From the NCBI RefSeq assembly GCF_004006395.2, contig NZ_CP029758.2:124001-188000 (forward strand): DNA of 64,000 nt, read 5' to 3'. Origin of the DNA: Clostridium sp. AWRP (GTDB lineage: Bacteria > Bacillota > Clostridia > Clostridiales > Clostridiaceae). The notes below the pieces were generated by a model that did not search any database, was not told the origin of the DNA, and saw nothing but the letters and a program-made list of their open reading frames with translations. Position 1 is the first letter of the stretch; each line of letters begins with the position of its first letter. Position numbers and translations under genes: made by a program. Shown piece by piece: positions 7,800 through 16,426 of the stretch.

Positions 7800-8647
7800 A
7801 GAAGAAAAATAAAAAACCAGATGAAGGACCAAGTGCAGAAAGATGGATGCTTAGTTATGCTGATTTTATGACACTTCTTATGATATTTTTTGTAGTTATG
7901 TACGCTATGAGCCAGGTAGACCAAACTAAATATAATAAACTTTCTCAATCTCTCAGTATAGCAATGGGAGGAGGAAAAACAATAATAGGTGCCGATAATA
8001 CTTCTAGTGTCAAAGACAGTGTTAAAACAGTAGATAAGCCAACTCAAAGTGATGAATCTGACCAACAGATTAAGATGGAAGCAAATAAATTAAAGCAATT
8101 AAAAAAACAAGTGGACGCATATCTTTCAGCTAACGGATTAAGTCAAAGTGTAAGTTCACAGATAGATGAAAGAGGTCTTGTTGTTAGTTTAAGTAATACT
8201 TTGTTTTTTGATACAGGAAAAGCTGAAATAAAACCTGAAACCCAAAATACATTAATAGGAATAGGAAAAATGGTAAATCAAATGGGAAATTCCATAAGGG
8301 TGGAAGGACATACAGACAATGTACCTATTAGCAATAATGAGTATGCATCTAATTGGCAGTTATCTTGTGCTAGAGCAGCTAATGTCACTCAATTTTTACA
8401 AAATAAAGTAGGTATTAAACCTGAAAAGCTTACATCAGTAGGTTATGGAGAATATAGGCCAGTTACAGATAACTCGACAGATGCAAATAGAGCTAAAAAT
8501 AGGAGAGTAGATATAATTATAGAAAGCAATAAATTTAACAGTATTGAGCATGGAAATAGTACAAGCAGCAGTACTACTAGTTCACAGAGTACTTCACACA
8601 CGATAAATACAGATCAACAAAAGGTAAAGCAATCTGAACAACATTAA
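7796..8647 (+). CDS. motB: Flagellar motor stator protein MotB
   Basis: The partner of MotA that anchors the stator to peptidoglycan. It is 283 residues: a short basic N-terminus, a single membrane helix with the expected proton-carrying aspartate (D23 in LSYADFMTLL), a linker, and an OmpA-like domain with VEGHTDNVPI and NRRVDIIIE. The last about 40 residues form a serine- and threonine-rich tail not needed for the fold. It is translated from the ATGA overlap with motA and followed by a terminator. Confidence 0.95.
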   Translation: MKKKNKKPDEGPSAERWMLSYADFMTLLMIFFVVMYAMSQVDQTKYNKLSQSLSIAMGGGKTIIGADNTSSVKDSVKTVDKPTQSDESDQQIKMEANKLKQLKKQVDAYLSANGLSQSVSSQIDERGLVVSLSNTLFFDTGKAEIKPETQNTLIGIGKMVNQMGNSIRVEGHTDNVPISNNEYASNWQLSCARAANVTQFLQNKVGIKPEKLTSVGYGEYRPVTDNSTDANRAKNRRVDIIIESNKFNSIEHGNSTSSSTTSSQSTSHTINTDQQKVKQSEQH

Positions 8648-8673
8648 ACATAGTTAGAAATATATTATTTTTT

Positions 8674-8707
8674 AAATCCCTTAATTTTAATGGGATTTTA
8701 TTTTTTA
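8674..8707 (+). terminator. Terminator after motB
   Basis: Stem AAATCCC / GGGATTT with a loop of about ten bases and a T-rich tail, 27 bases after the motB stop. Confidence 0.8.
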
Positions 8708-8821
8708 CAAAAATTAATGATAGTTAAGTATCTAATATTTGACAACATATTTTATTTAAATTACAATTTAAGTTAATGTGTAAACTTGTGTAAAATAAAT
8801 TTTATAAGTGAGGACGTTTAA

Positions 8822-9565
8822 GTGAAATTGAATTTAGTGAGAAGTGACGAAACATTAGATGATTTGCAAATAAACGGAATATGTATTATACAGAAAAAAA
8901 GCACCTTTAGGTTTGGAGTGGATGCTGTCTTACTTGCAAATTTTGCCAAAGTTAAACCTAGAATGAATATAATTGATTTATGCAGCGGAACAGGGATAGT
9001 ACCGTTTATAATAGCTGGTAAAACAAAGGCTCAGCATATAACAGGTATGGAAATTCAAAAGAGTATGGTAGATATGGCAATTCGTTCTGCAATTTTTAAT
9101 GGAATGGAGAAAAGAATTGAGTTTGTTCACAGAAATTTAGTAGATTTTGAATTTTTAAAGAAGTTACCAAAAGTGGATGTAGTAACGGTAAATCCACCTT
9201 ATAAATTGAAAAATTCAGGAATTACAAATGCCCAATACGAAAATGCGATATCAAGGCATGAAATATGCTGTACATTAGAAGATGTTATAAAGGCAGCAAA
9301 GATTTTATTAAAAGATAATGGAAAGCTATATATGATCCATAGACCGGATAGGCTTGTAGATATAATGTGTACTATGAGGAAATACAATATAGAGCCAAAA
9401 TTGATGACAATGGTACAGCCATGTGTTAACAAGGCACCTAATATGGTACTTATAGAGGGACAAAATAATGGAAAACCGTTTTTAAAATGGGAAGCACCTA
9501 TATGTGTACATAAATCAGATGGAAGCTATACAGATGAAATTGATAGAATATACGGAAGATGTTAA
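8822..9565 (+). CDS. yabB: TrmN6/YabB-type tRNA (adenine-N6) methyltransferase
   Basis: A 247-residue Rossmann methyltransferase. The SAM-binding IIDLCSGTGIVPF segment lies near residue 56, and NPPY (124-127) marks an N6-adenine methyltransferase. The family includes E. coli TrmN6, which methylates A37 of a valine tRNA, and Bacillus YabB. The N-terminal RFGVDAVLLANF is also a family hallmark. The start is GTG at 8822 after a GTGAGGA-like site. It is 15 bases upstream of rsmI, the same pair as yabB...yabC in Bacillus. The exact tRNA target here is inferred. Confidence 0.87.
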   Translation: MKLNLVRSDETLDDLQINGICIIQKKSTFRFGVDAVLLANFAKVKPRMNIIDLCSGTGIVPFIIAGKTKAQHITGMEIQKSMVDMAIRSAIFNGMEKRIEFVHRNLVDFEFLKKLPKVDVVTVNPPYKLKNSGITNAQYENAISRHEICCTLEDVIKAAKILLKDNGKLYMIHRPDRLVDIMCTMRKYNIEPKLMTMVQPCVNKAPNMVLIEGQNNGKPFLKWEAPICVHKSDGSYTDEIDRIYGRC

Positions 9566-9580
9566 AGGAGATAATGTGTA

Positions 9581-10420
9581 ATGGGAAAACTTTTTTTAGT
9601 GGCAACTCCTATAGGAAATTTGAGTGATATAACTTTAAGAGCTCTTCATACCCTTAAAAATGTAGATTTAATAGCAGCAGAAGATACCAGACAGAGTTTA
9701 AAGCTATTAAATCATTTCAGTATAAAAAAACCACTTATAAGTTGTCATAAGTACAACGAAAATGAGAAAAGTAAATTATTAATACAAAAGTTGAAAGATG
9801 GTAAAGATATAGCTCTAGTAAGTGATGCTGGGACACCAGGTATATCAGATCCGGGAAGTATCATGGTAAAGAATTGTATAGAACAGGGAATAGAATTTGA
9901 AGTTCTACCTGGTGCCACTGCAGTAACGACAGCTTTAGTTTACTCAGGCCTGGATACTTCAAAGTTTATATTCATTGGATTTTTACCTAGGGAAAATAAA
10001 GATAGGAGAAGTATACTAGAAGGTGTAAAAAATAGAACTGAAACATTGATATTTTATGAAGCACCCCATAGACTGACAAATACCTTAGAAGCATTAGCAA
10101 CCGTTCTAGGTAATAGACATATAGGAATTTGTAGAGAACTTACAAAGGTTCATGAAGAAATATTGAGATTTACACTAGAAGAAGCTATGAATTATTATGA
10201 AAGTAATGATGCAAAAGGGGAATTTGTACTGGTAGTAGAAGGTAAGGATGAAAAAGAACTTTTAAGAGAGGAAAGTGAAAAATGGGTAAACTTGTCTATA
10301 GAAAAACATATAAAAATGTATATGGAAGATGGATTAGATAAAAAAGAAGCTATAAAAAAAGTAGCTAAAGATAGAAAACTTTCAAAATCTGAAGTTTATA
10401 AACATTCTTTAAACCTATAA
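9581..10420 (+). CDS. rsmI: 16S rRNA 2'-O-ribose C1402 methyltransferase RsmI
   Basis: A 279-residue tetrapyrrole-methylase-fold protein. LFLVATPIGNLSDITLRAL opens it, AAEDTRQSLKLLNHF follows, VSDAGTPGISDPG is in the middle and a basic helix ends it. RsmI methylates the ribose of C1402 in the ribosomal decoding centre. The ATG follows AAAGGAGATAAT. It is the last gene of the first yaa-yab block. An NlpC/P60 pair intervenes before abrB, which is its direct neighbour in Bacillus. Confidence 0.95.
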   Translation: MGKLFLVATPIGNLSDITLRALHTLKNVDLIAAEDTRQSLKLLNHFSIKKPLISCHKYNENEKSKLLIQKLKDGKDIALVSDAGTPGISDPGSIMVKNCIEQGIEFEVLPGATAVTTALVYSGLDTSKFIFIGFLPRENKDRRSILEGVKNRTETLIFYEAPHRLTNTLEALATVLGNRHIGICRELTKVHEEILRFTLEEAMNYYESNDAKGEFVLVVEGKDEKELLREESEKWVNLSIEKHIKMYMEDGLDKKEAIKKVAKDRKLSKSEVYKHSLNL

Positions 10421-10560
10421 TAAAAAACAGCAAGCTTAAAATTTGTATAACATTTATTAAACATTGTTAATAAATACAGAATATAAATAATAAATTCTTA
10501 AAAAAGAAACTAGTTTTATTAAAAACTTATAATATCTCTGATATAAATTTCTTATATGTG

Positions 10561-10590
10561 TTGAGGTATATACCAATTTAATGGTATAAT
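10561..10590 (+). promoter_or_regulatory. Sigma-A-type promoter of the first NlpC/P60 gene
   Basis: TTGAGG at 10561-10566, an 18-base spacer and a perfect TATAAT at 10585-10590. The same pair with the same spacing recurs at 12022-12051 before the duplicate gene, which supports it being functional. The leader to the TTG start is about 85 bases. Confidence 0.8.
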
Positions 10591-10683
10591 GGAAACATGT
10601 TATTTGCAAATTTGAACTTTTTATGGTTATAAAGGGCTGAAATTTGTAAGCTGTTAAGTATTTTACGAGGAGGTAGAAAAGTT

Positions 10684-11721
10684 TTGAATAAAAGAACCTT
10701 ATCTGTTGCAATTGCATTAACTTTGGCATTGTCAACAGGGGCAAATGTTTTAGCCATGCCAGGTGCATCAAGTTCATCGACTTCATTAGAGCAGGTTAAA
10801 CAACAAAAGCAGGAATTAGAAGTTAAAGCTGAAAAAACGGACAACCAAATAACACAAACTATGAATGACTTAGAAAATAACAAAAAAAGTATTGCCTCAG
10901 TTTCTAATAGTATAAAACAAACTCAAGCTAACATAGATTCTGTGCAAGCTAGTATAGAAAGCCAGCAGAAGGTATTTAATCAAAGAGCAAAGGCTATGTA
11001 TACAAATAACATGGGTAGTTACTTGGGGGTAATATTAAATGCAAGTAATTTAAACGATTTTATATCTAGAGTAGATAATGTTGGAAAAGTAATGGGTTTT
11101 GACAAGAATATTGTAGGTGATTTAAAAAATAAAAAAGAGCAATTAGTTAATGGAAAAGAAAAATTAAATAGTGAAAATAATAAGCTGTTGGCATTAAAAT
11201 CAGAAAATGAAAAAAAATTGGCCAAGCTTAATAGTGATAAAGAAAGTGCAAAAAATGTAATAGCATCTTTAGATGCACAACAAAAATCTTTAGAAATTGC
11301 TGATCAAGCAACTTTAAAGGCAATTGCCTCAGCTGCAAGTAACGTTAGTGCTTCAAGAGGAGGTACTATAGTATCATCTAATGCAGTAGTAGCATATGCT
11401 TCTAATTTTTTAGGAGTTCCTTATGTATGGGGAGGAACATCTCCTTCAGGATTTGATTGTTCTGGATTGGTTCAATACGTATATGCAAACTTTGGAATTA
11501 ATTTGCCAAGAACTTCACAGGAACAGCAAAATGTGGGTACACCTGTATCAAGAAATGAGCTTCAACCGGGAGACTTAGTTTTCTTTGGTTCTCCGGCGTA
11601 TCATGTAGGAATGTATGTAGGTGATGGAAAGTTTATTGAAGCACCACGTACTGGACTTTCAGTTAGAATAGCAGCTTTAGATAACAGATCAGATTTTACG
11701 GGTGGAAGAAGAGTTAGATAA
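10684..11721 (+). CDS. Secreted NlpC/P60 peptidoglycan endopeptidase, coiled-coil N-terminus (paralogue 1)
   Basis: A 345-residue secreted protein. A signal peptide (basic MNKR, hydrophobic core, cleavage near residue 24) is followed by about 190 residues of Lys/Gln/Asn-rich coiled coil and a C-terminal NlpC/P60 domain. The catalytic cysteine is C259 in GFDCSGL and the histidine H307 in AYHVGMY. Such enzymes cut D-iGlu-mDAP or related stem-peptide bonds; the coiled coil is like that of CwlO/PcsB hydrolases driven by FtsEX. The start is TTG, ten bases after GAGGAGG. It is one of a tandem pair with its neighbour at 12145. Confidence 0.92.
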   Translation: MNKRTLSVAIALTLALSTGANVLAMPGASSSSTSLEQVKQQKQELEVKAEKTDNQITQTMNDLENNKKSIASVSNSIKQTQANIDSVQASIESQQKVFNQRAKAMYTNNMGSYLGVILNASNLNDFISRVDNVGKVMGFDKNIVGDLKNKKEQLVNGKEKLNSENNKLLALKSENEKKLAKLNSDKESAKNVIASLDAQQKSLEIADQATLKAIASAASNVSASRGGTIVSSNAVVAYASNFLGVPYVWGGTSPSGFDCSGLVQYVYANFGINLPRTSQEQQNVGTPVSRNELQPGDLVFFGSPAYHVGMYVGDGKFIEAPRTGLSVRIAALDNRSDFTGGRRVR

Positions 11722-11759
11722 TAATTTAGTGACATATTATTTTAAATTTCAGTATACAT

Positions 11760-11809
11760 ACATAGCTAAATTCATTTTTGTGATTTGGGATTTAGCTATG
11801 TTTTTATTT
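11760..11809 (+). terminator. Terminator of NlpC/P60 paralogue 1
   Basis: Twelve-base stem ACATAGCTAAAT / ATTTAGCTATGT with an 18-base loop, followed by T residues. The equivalent hairpin follows paralogue 2 at 13231. Confidence 0.87.
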
Positions 11810-12021
11810 ACAGATTTAAAAACAAAGAGTAGGAAACTTTTTAAATGTGAATTTTATAAGAATTTTTAGGCCTATAGTTAGAAAATAAAGGCAAGTTTAA
11901 AATTTGCATATTTTTTATAAAAAATCGTTAATAAAGATAGAATATGATTAATAAATTGACAAAATAGTATTTGATTTTATTTTAAATTTATAATATTTCT
12001 TCTGAAAATTTTTTGCATGTG

Positions 12022-12051
12022 TTGAGGTATATGTCAATTTAATGTTATAAT
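12022..12051 (+). promoter_or_regulatory. Sigma-A-type promoter of the second NlpC/P60 gene
   Basis: TTGAGG at 12022-12027, an 18-base spacer and TATAAT at 12046-12051. It is a duplicate of the promoter at 10561-10590, with about 90 bases to the TTG start. Confidence 0.8.
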
Positions 12052-12144
12052 AGATATACGTTACTTGCTAATCTCAGCTTTTTGGGGTTATAAGAAGATC
12101 AAGTTTGTAAGCTACTAAATATTTTATGAGGAGGTAGAAAAGTT

Positions 12145-13191
12145 TTGAATAAAAGAACCTTATCTGTTGCAATTGCATTAACTTTAGCATTGTCAACAGG
12201 GGCAAATGTTTTAGCCGCGCCAGGTGCATCAAGTTCATCTACTTCATTAGAGCAGGTTAAACAACAAAAGCAGGAATTAGAAGTTAAAGCTGAAAAAATG
12301 GACAACCAGATAACACAGACTATGAATGACTTAGAAAATAATAAAAAGAGTATTGCCTTAATTTCTAATAATATAAAACAAACTCAAGCTAATATAGATT
12401 CCGCCCAAAAAAATATGGAAAATCAGCAGCAAGTGTTCAATCAAAGAGTAAAGGCTATGTATATAAATGGTATAAGTAGTTACCTAGGAGTAATATTGAA
12501 TGCAGATAATTTAAATGATTTTATATCAAGGGTAGATAATGTTAAAAAAGTAATGGGTTTTGATAAGAATGTTATAGGAAGTTTAAAAGATAAAAAAGAG
12601 CAATTAGCTAATGGAAAAGAAAAATTAAATAATGAAAATAATAAGCTATTGGCACTAAAGTCAGAAAATGAAAAAAAGTTGGCCAAGCTTAATAGTGATA
12701 AAGAAAGTGCAAAAAATGTAATAGCATCCTTAGATGCGAAAGAAAAGTCTTTAGAAATTGCCAATCAAGCAACTTTAAAAGCAGTTGCTTCAGCTGCAAG
12801 TAACGTTCAGCAAAGTGCTTCAAGAGGAGGAAGTTCTATAGCATCATCTGATGCAGTAGTAGCATATGCTTCTAACTTTTTAGGAGTTCCGTATGTATGG
12901 GGAGGGACATCTCCTTCAGGGTTTGATTGTTCAGGTTTGGTTCAATATGTATATGCTCACTTTGGAATTAATTTACCAAGAACTTCGCAGGAACAGCAAA
13001 GGGTAGGTACATCGGTATCAAGAGATGAACTTCAGCCAGGAGACTTAGTTTTCTTTGGTTCTCCAGCGTATCATGTAGGAATATATGTAGGTGGTGGACA
13101 GTTTATTAATGCACCTAAAACGGGAGATGTAGTTAAAATAGCATCTTTGGATAATAGATCAGATTTTACGGGTGGAAAAAGAGTTAGATAA
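12145..13191 (+). CDS. Secreted NlpC/P60 peptidoglycan endopeptidase (paralogue 2)
   Basis: A 348-residue near-duplicate of the gene at 10684: same signal peptide, same coiled-coil region, and an NlpC/P60 domain with C262 (GFDCSGL) and H310 (AYHVGIY). The first 25 codons are almost identical at the DNA level, including the TTG start and GAGGAGG site. Differences cluster in the coiled coil around residues 70-150 and in the linker, which has three extra residues (QQS). Upstream and downstream DNA is duplicated too. The two enzymes probably share a substrate but could be deployed at different sites. Confidence 0.92.
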   Translation: MNKRTLSVAIALTLALSTGANVLAAPGASSSSTSLEQVKQQKQELEVKAEKMDNQITQTMNDLENNKKSIALISNNIKQTQANIDSAQKNMENQQQVFNQRVKAMYINGISSYLGVILNADNLNDFISRVDNVKKVMGFDKNVIGSLKDKKEQLANGKEKLNNENNKLLALKSENEKKLAKLNSDKESAKNVIASLDAKEKSLEIANQATLKAVASAASNVQQSASRGGSSIASSDAVVAYASNFLGVPYVWGGTSPSGFDCSGLVQYVYAHFGINLPRTSQEQQRVGTSVSRDELQPGDLVFFGSPAYHVGIYVGGGQFINAPKTGDVVKIASLDNRSDFTGGKRVR

Positions 13192-13230
13192 TAATTTAAT
13201 GACATATTGTTTTAAAGTTTAAACATACAT

Positions 13231-13279
13231 ACATAGTTAAATTCATTTTGTATTTAGGAAATTTAGCTATGTTTTTTTA
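13231..13279 (+). terminator. Terminator of NlpC/P60 paralogue 2
   Basis: Stem ACATAGTTAAAT / ATTTAGCTATGT (one G-U pair), an 18-base loop and seven T residues; homologous to 11760-11809. Confidence 0.87.
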
Positions 13280-13324
13280 TCTTAAATTGTCAATGGTTAG
13301 ATTCATTGATAAGTTCAACACAGA

Positions 13325-13362
13325 AAAAGAGACCTGCATTATAATTATAATGCAGGTCTTTT
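13325..13362. terminator. Bidirectional terminator between NlpC/P60 pair and abrB
   Basis: A perfect 28-base palindrome (13331-13358, arms GACCTGCATTATAA) flanked by A-rich and T-rich runs. It can terminate abrB on the minus strand and back up the terminator on the plus strand. Confidence 0.88.
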
Positions 13363-13371
13363 AAATAATGA

Positions 13372-13617
13372 TTATTTGCCTTCTTTTAATGCATTTAAAC
13401 AACTTTTGCAGATGTTTTTACCTCTATAATTTACAACGTCTCTTGCGTCACCGCAGAAAATACATGCAGGCTCATACTTCTTTAATATAATCTGTTCACC
13501 ATCTACGTATATTTCTAAGGCATCTTTTTCAGCAATGTCTAAAGTTCTCCTTAATTCTATAGGAATGACAATTCTTCCTAGCTCGTCTACTCTTCTTACA
13601 ACACCTGTTGATTTCAT
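13372..13617 (-). CDS. abrB: AbrB/SpoVT-type transition-state regulator
   Basis: An 81-residue regulator. The N-terminal swapped-hairpin DNA-binding domain reads MKSTGVVRRVDELGRIVIPIELR at its start, the classic AbrB/Abh signature. The C-terminal half carries CIFCGDA and CKSC, the four-cysteine zinc-binding form common in clostridial AbrB proteins. AbrB represses stationary-phase and sporulation genes during growth. The ATG at 13617 follows AGGAGGAAAA; longer upstream starts lack a site. In Bacillus abrB also lies between rsmI and metG. Confidence 0.93.
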   Translation of the reverse strand: MKSTGVVRRVDELGRIVIPIELRRTLDIAEKDALEIYVDGEQIILKKYEPACIFCGDARDVVNYRGKNICKSCLNALKEGK

Positions 13618-13662
13618 TAATTTTCCTCCTCTAATTCCATAATTCGACACGATTACAATTAG

Positions 13663-13691
13663 ATAATAGCAAAAATTACATTAAAAGTCAA
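13663..13691 (-). promoter_or_regulatory. abrB promoter
   Basis: On the minus strand TTGACT (13691-13686), a 17-base spacer and TATTAT (13668-13663) lie about 45 bases upstream of the start codon. AbrB proteins often repress their own promoter, but no operator is obvious. Confidence 0.75.
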
Positions 13692-14148
13692 TATAATTTC
13701 ATAAAATATTTTACAAATTTCTAATCAAATTCCATCTAAAGTTAATATACTACCATAATATTCAAAAGTCAATAACAATATTAATAAAAGTTTATAATAT
13801 ATGATAAACAAGGATTTAAATGTAAGAAATTAATATTAGAATTAAGTACAAAATCAGGAAATTTCAAAAAATATTTTTTATAAAATAGTAACTAAATGGA
13901 TAATTAAATATTTGAAGTCGAAATTTTCGATAAGAAATTTTAATATTGATAATCTATATGGATATAAGAGGGCATTTATATTAAAATAAGAGATGTACAG
14001 TTCAATAAATAGAAGTAGAGTAGGTTGTATTAGAATTATTTTTACCAAAATATATCTGCAATTTAGACACATAATGTTGATAATTTTAAAAAAAGGAAAT
14101 TTTATTTATAGAAATAGAGTATTTTTATGTGATAAAATAATAAGTAAG
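13692..14148. other. Long AT-rich gap between divergent abrB and the CCA-type gene
   Basis: About 460 bases with no convincing ORF, RNA structure or repeat. It is extremely AT-rich even for this genome. It must hold the promoter of the gene at 14161 and any upstream abrB control sites; AbrB favours such AT-rich DNA, but that is only a suggestion. Confidence 0.45.
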
Positions 14149-14160
14149 TAGGTGATTAAT

Positions 14161-15561
14161 TTGGATTATGTGAAAGACTTTATTAAAAGCGCAAGAGAAG
14201 TAGTAAGTAAAGTAGGAGGAGAAGTTTATTTAGTTGGTGGGTATATAAGAGATAGGTTGATTGGTATAACAGCTCAACCTAAAGATATAGATTTTATATT
14301 TAATGGAAATATTGAAAAATTTATGGAGGAACTTGAGAATAGACAATATAAATTTTTCCCTATAAAGCAGGAAATAGGTATATATAGATGTATGCTAGGA
14401 AATAATTCAATAGATATATCTCTCATGGAGGGGGATTCTATTGAGGAGGATTTGAAGAATAGAGATTTTACTATGAATGCTATAGCTATAAAGCTTAGTG
14501 GAGATAAAGTTAAAGTTATTGATCCCTTTTATGGAAGAAGATCTATTGATAATAGAATAATTAAAAGTGTAACTGATATGAGCTTAGAAAATGATCCTAT
14601 CAGGATACTTAGAGGTGTTAGGTTTCATATATCTTATGGAATGCATTTTAATTTGGATACGGAAAAATGTATTGAAAAATTAGGTTGTAGGATAATGGAT
14701 ATGCCCAGGGAAAGAGTCTTTAAAGAATTTATGCTTATATTAGAAAAGGACAATCAGGGAAAGGCTTTTGAAGTTTTAGATAACTATGGAATACTAAAAA
14801 ATATTATACCTTATATAGAAGAATTAAAAACTATAGGGAAATGTGCATATCATATAGAAGATGTATTTACTCATATGAATTTAACTTATTGTGTATTTAA
14901 GGATATCTTAAATGGTAAGGTAAGTCTTGAGGGATTAAATTTACATGTGTTTGAAGATAAAATAGGTGAATTTAAGTTGAGAGAGTATATGTCTTTAGCT
15001 TGTTTTTTGCATGATATAGGTAAATATGAAGCTTATAGAAAGGACGGAGACAAGGTAAGTTTTTGGGGGCATGAAATGAAAGGAGCTGCCATAGCTAGGA
15101 ATTTCTGTAGGAACATGAAATTTCCCCAAAAAGCAGAAAGCTATATAGAAAATATAGTAGATGGTCATATGTATCCACTGAAGATTTTTAAACAAAATTC
15201 TAAAGATAGGAAGAATGATTTTTATAAGTTTTTTTCAAAATATGATGGATATATAATAGAAATACTAACTGCTGCATATTGTGATAACTATGCTACAAGA
15301 ATGCTTTTGGATGTTGAAAATGAAAAAGTTAGATTTAAAATGTTTATTGAAGAGATGTTAAAAGAGTATGAGTTGTATTGTAGTATAAACAAATATAAAA
15401 TTTTAAATGGAAATGATGTTATTCAAATTTTAAATGTATCGGGGCCTGAAGTAAAAAATGTTCTTGAAGATGTGACAAGATTTAGATATTTAGGAAAAAT
15501 ACAAACTAGAGAAGAAGCATTGAATTATTTAAAAGTTAAAATAAATAACAACTATATTTAA
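14161..15561 (+). CDS. CCA-adding-type tRNA nucleotidyltransferase / poly(A) polymerase family with HD domain
   Basis: A 466-residue class II nucleotidyltransferase. LVGGYIRDRL and DIDF (the two metal-binding aspartates) form the head, RDFTMNAIA and RILRGVRF the nucleotide-binding neck, and FLHDIGKYEA with a later histidine an HD phosphohydrolase-like domain. Family members add CCA or A to tRNA 3' ends; the fused HD domain in bacterial CCA enzymes can remove 2',3'-cyclic phosphate. I choose TTG 14161 because AGGTGAT lies just upstream; a GTG at 14152 falls inside that site. CCA versus A-only activity cannot be settled here. Confidence 0.85.
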   Translation: MDYVKDFIKSAREVVSKVGGEVYLVGGYIRDRLIGITAQPKDIDFIFNGNIEKFMEELENRQYKFFPIKQEIGIYRCMLGNNSIDISLMEGDSIEEDLKNRDFTMNAIAIKLSGDKVKVIDPFYGRRSIDNRIIKSVTDMSLENDPIRILRGVRFHISYGMHFNLDTEKCIEKLGCRIMDMPRERVFKEFMLILEKDNQGKAFEVLDNYGILKNIIPYIEELKTIGKCAYHIEDVFTHMNLTYCVFKDILNGKVSLEGLNLHVFEDKIGEFKLREYMSLACFLHDIGKYEAYRKDGDKVSFWGHEMKGAAIARNFCRNMKFPQKAESYIENIVDGHMYPLKIFKQNSKDRKNDFYKFFSKYDGYIIEILTAAYCDNYATRMLLDVENEKVRFKMFIEEMLKEYELYCSINKYKILNGNDVIQILNVSGPEVKNVLEDVTRFRYLGKIQTREEALNYLKVKINNNYI

Positions 15562-15565
15562 ATTA

Positions 15566-15604
15566 AGCAAGAACTTATCCACAATGTGGGTAAGTTCTTG
15601 CTTA
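15566..15604. terminator. Hairpin carrying a DnaA box, after the CCA-type gene
   Basis: Arms AAGCAAGAACTTA / TAAGTTCTTGCTT form a long stem just after the stop codon. There is no long T tract, only CTTAT. The stem top contains TTATCCACA (15575-15583), the DnaA-box consensus, and on the other arm TTACCCACA (15593-15585). Confidence 0.7.
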
Positions 15605-15674
15605 TGGCACTAATATCAAAAATCATGAACTTATCCACAGAAAATGTTGATAAGTTCATGATTTTTGTGGACAA
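15575..15674. promoter_or_regulatory. Cluster of DnaA-box-like 9-mers (cluster 1)
   Basis: Within 100 bases are two perfect TTATCCACA on the plus strand (15575-15583, 15631-15639), TTGTCCACA on the minus strand (15674-15666) and two one-mismatch boxes (15593-15585 and 15653-15645). The boxes are embedded in the two hairpins. DnaA binding is inferred from the consensus only. Confidence 0.6.
15618..15667. terminator. Second hairpin with DnaA box, terminator-like
   Basis: Arms AAAAATCATGAACTTATC / GATAAGTTCATGATTTTT form an 18-base stem flanked by A-rich and T-rich runs, so it can terminate in both directions. It includes a perfect TTATCCACA (15631-15639) and TTATCAACA on the opposite strand (15653-15645). 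Confidence 0.8.
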
Positions 15675-15690
15675 GTGTCTGAAAATTCGT

Positions 15691-15767
15691 TTATCCGATG
15701 GCTAGCCGCTCTAATCCATCCACTTTTTTAAATGGATGTAAAGAGCGGTTATCAAGAACTTTGTTTA
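15691..15767 (+). repeat. Multi-hairpin intergenic repeat, copy B2 (short)
   Basis: Starts TTATCCGATGGCTAG and ends AAGAACTTTGTTTA like B1 but lacks the second hairpin. Its stem pairs 15706-15722 (CCGCTCTAATCCATCCA) with 15733-15748 (TGGATGTAAAGAGCGG). Relative to B1 three base pairs differ on both arms, keeping the pairing. Its last three bases supply the stop codon of the minus-strand gene at 15765. Confidence 0.85.
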
Positions 15768-16418
15768 TTCTTCTAGACTTTGAAAAGTTGAGACTATAAA
15801 GTCAAATTCTTCTGCATCGGAAATTTCTCCATAACTGTCTTCTGAAATTCCAGGATAATAATATAGTATGAACTTTTCTTTAGAGTGTATATTTTCTATT
15901 ATTATATATTTTCTGTCTAATTCTACATCTTGAAGAACGGCTAGTACTGTATACCTATCATTTTCACCAGTTTTGTCGTTAGTAAGATTTAAAAAAAAGC
16001 TATCATGCCTTGTAATGTTTATTTTCTTTTTATCACAATTTACGATTTTAGAACCACTTTTACATCCAAGGCAACTGTCAAATTTACAATCTGAAGTACA
16101 GTTAAGGCACTGACAGATACTGCATTTCTCAAGTTGGGATAAAGATTCTAAATTGTCATTTTTATAATCTTCTAGTAAAGAAATATATTTATCACTTTTT
16201 AGCTTGTTTAAAAAGCCTCCTGTATTAAGTTCACCTTGTGCAGCTTCAATTAAATCTATATATTTTTTTAAGGTTGATACTTTGGATACATATTTTCTCC
16301 TATTTAAAATATCTTTATCTAAAAAAGGAGAAATGTTATCTATAGCATAATTTATAGCTACAAATATTTTGCCGTATTTATCTTTTTCATGTTTTAAGAA
16401 CTGGTCAGCTTTACTCAT
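15765..16418 (-). CDS. Cysteine-rich conserved hypothetical protein in a pspA operon
   Basis: I do not recognise this 217-residue protein. The N-terminal 90 residues are helical and charged. The middle carries nine cysteines between about residues 98 and 128, spaced as CSICQCLNC, CKFDSC, CKSG and NCDK, suggesting a metal site. The C-terminal half looks like a small beta domain ending in an acidic tail. It starts eight bases after pspA and is probably co-transcribed with it. Its TAA stop lies in the end of repeat B2. Confidence 0.7.
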   Translation of the reverse strand: MSKADQFLKHEKDKYGKIFVAINYAIDNISPFLDKDILNRRKYVSKVSTLKKYIDLIEAAQGELNTGGFLNKLKSDKYISLLEDYKNDNLESLSQLEKCSICQCLNCTSDCKFDSCLGCKSGSKIVNCDKKKINITRHDSFFLNLTNDKTGENDRYTVLAVLQDVELDRKYIIIENIHSKEKFILYYYPGISEDSYGEISDAEEFDFIVSTFQSLEE

Positions 16419-16426
16419 GATATCAC

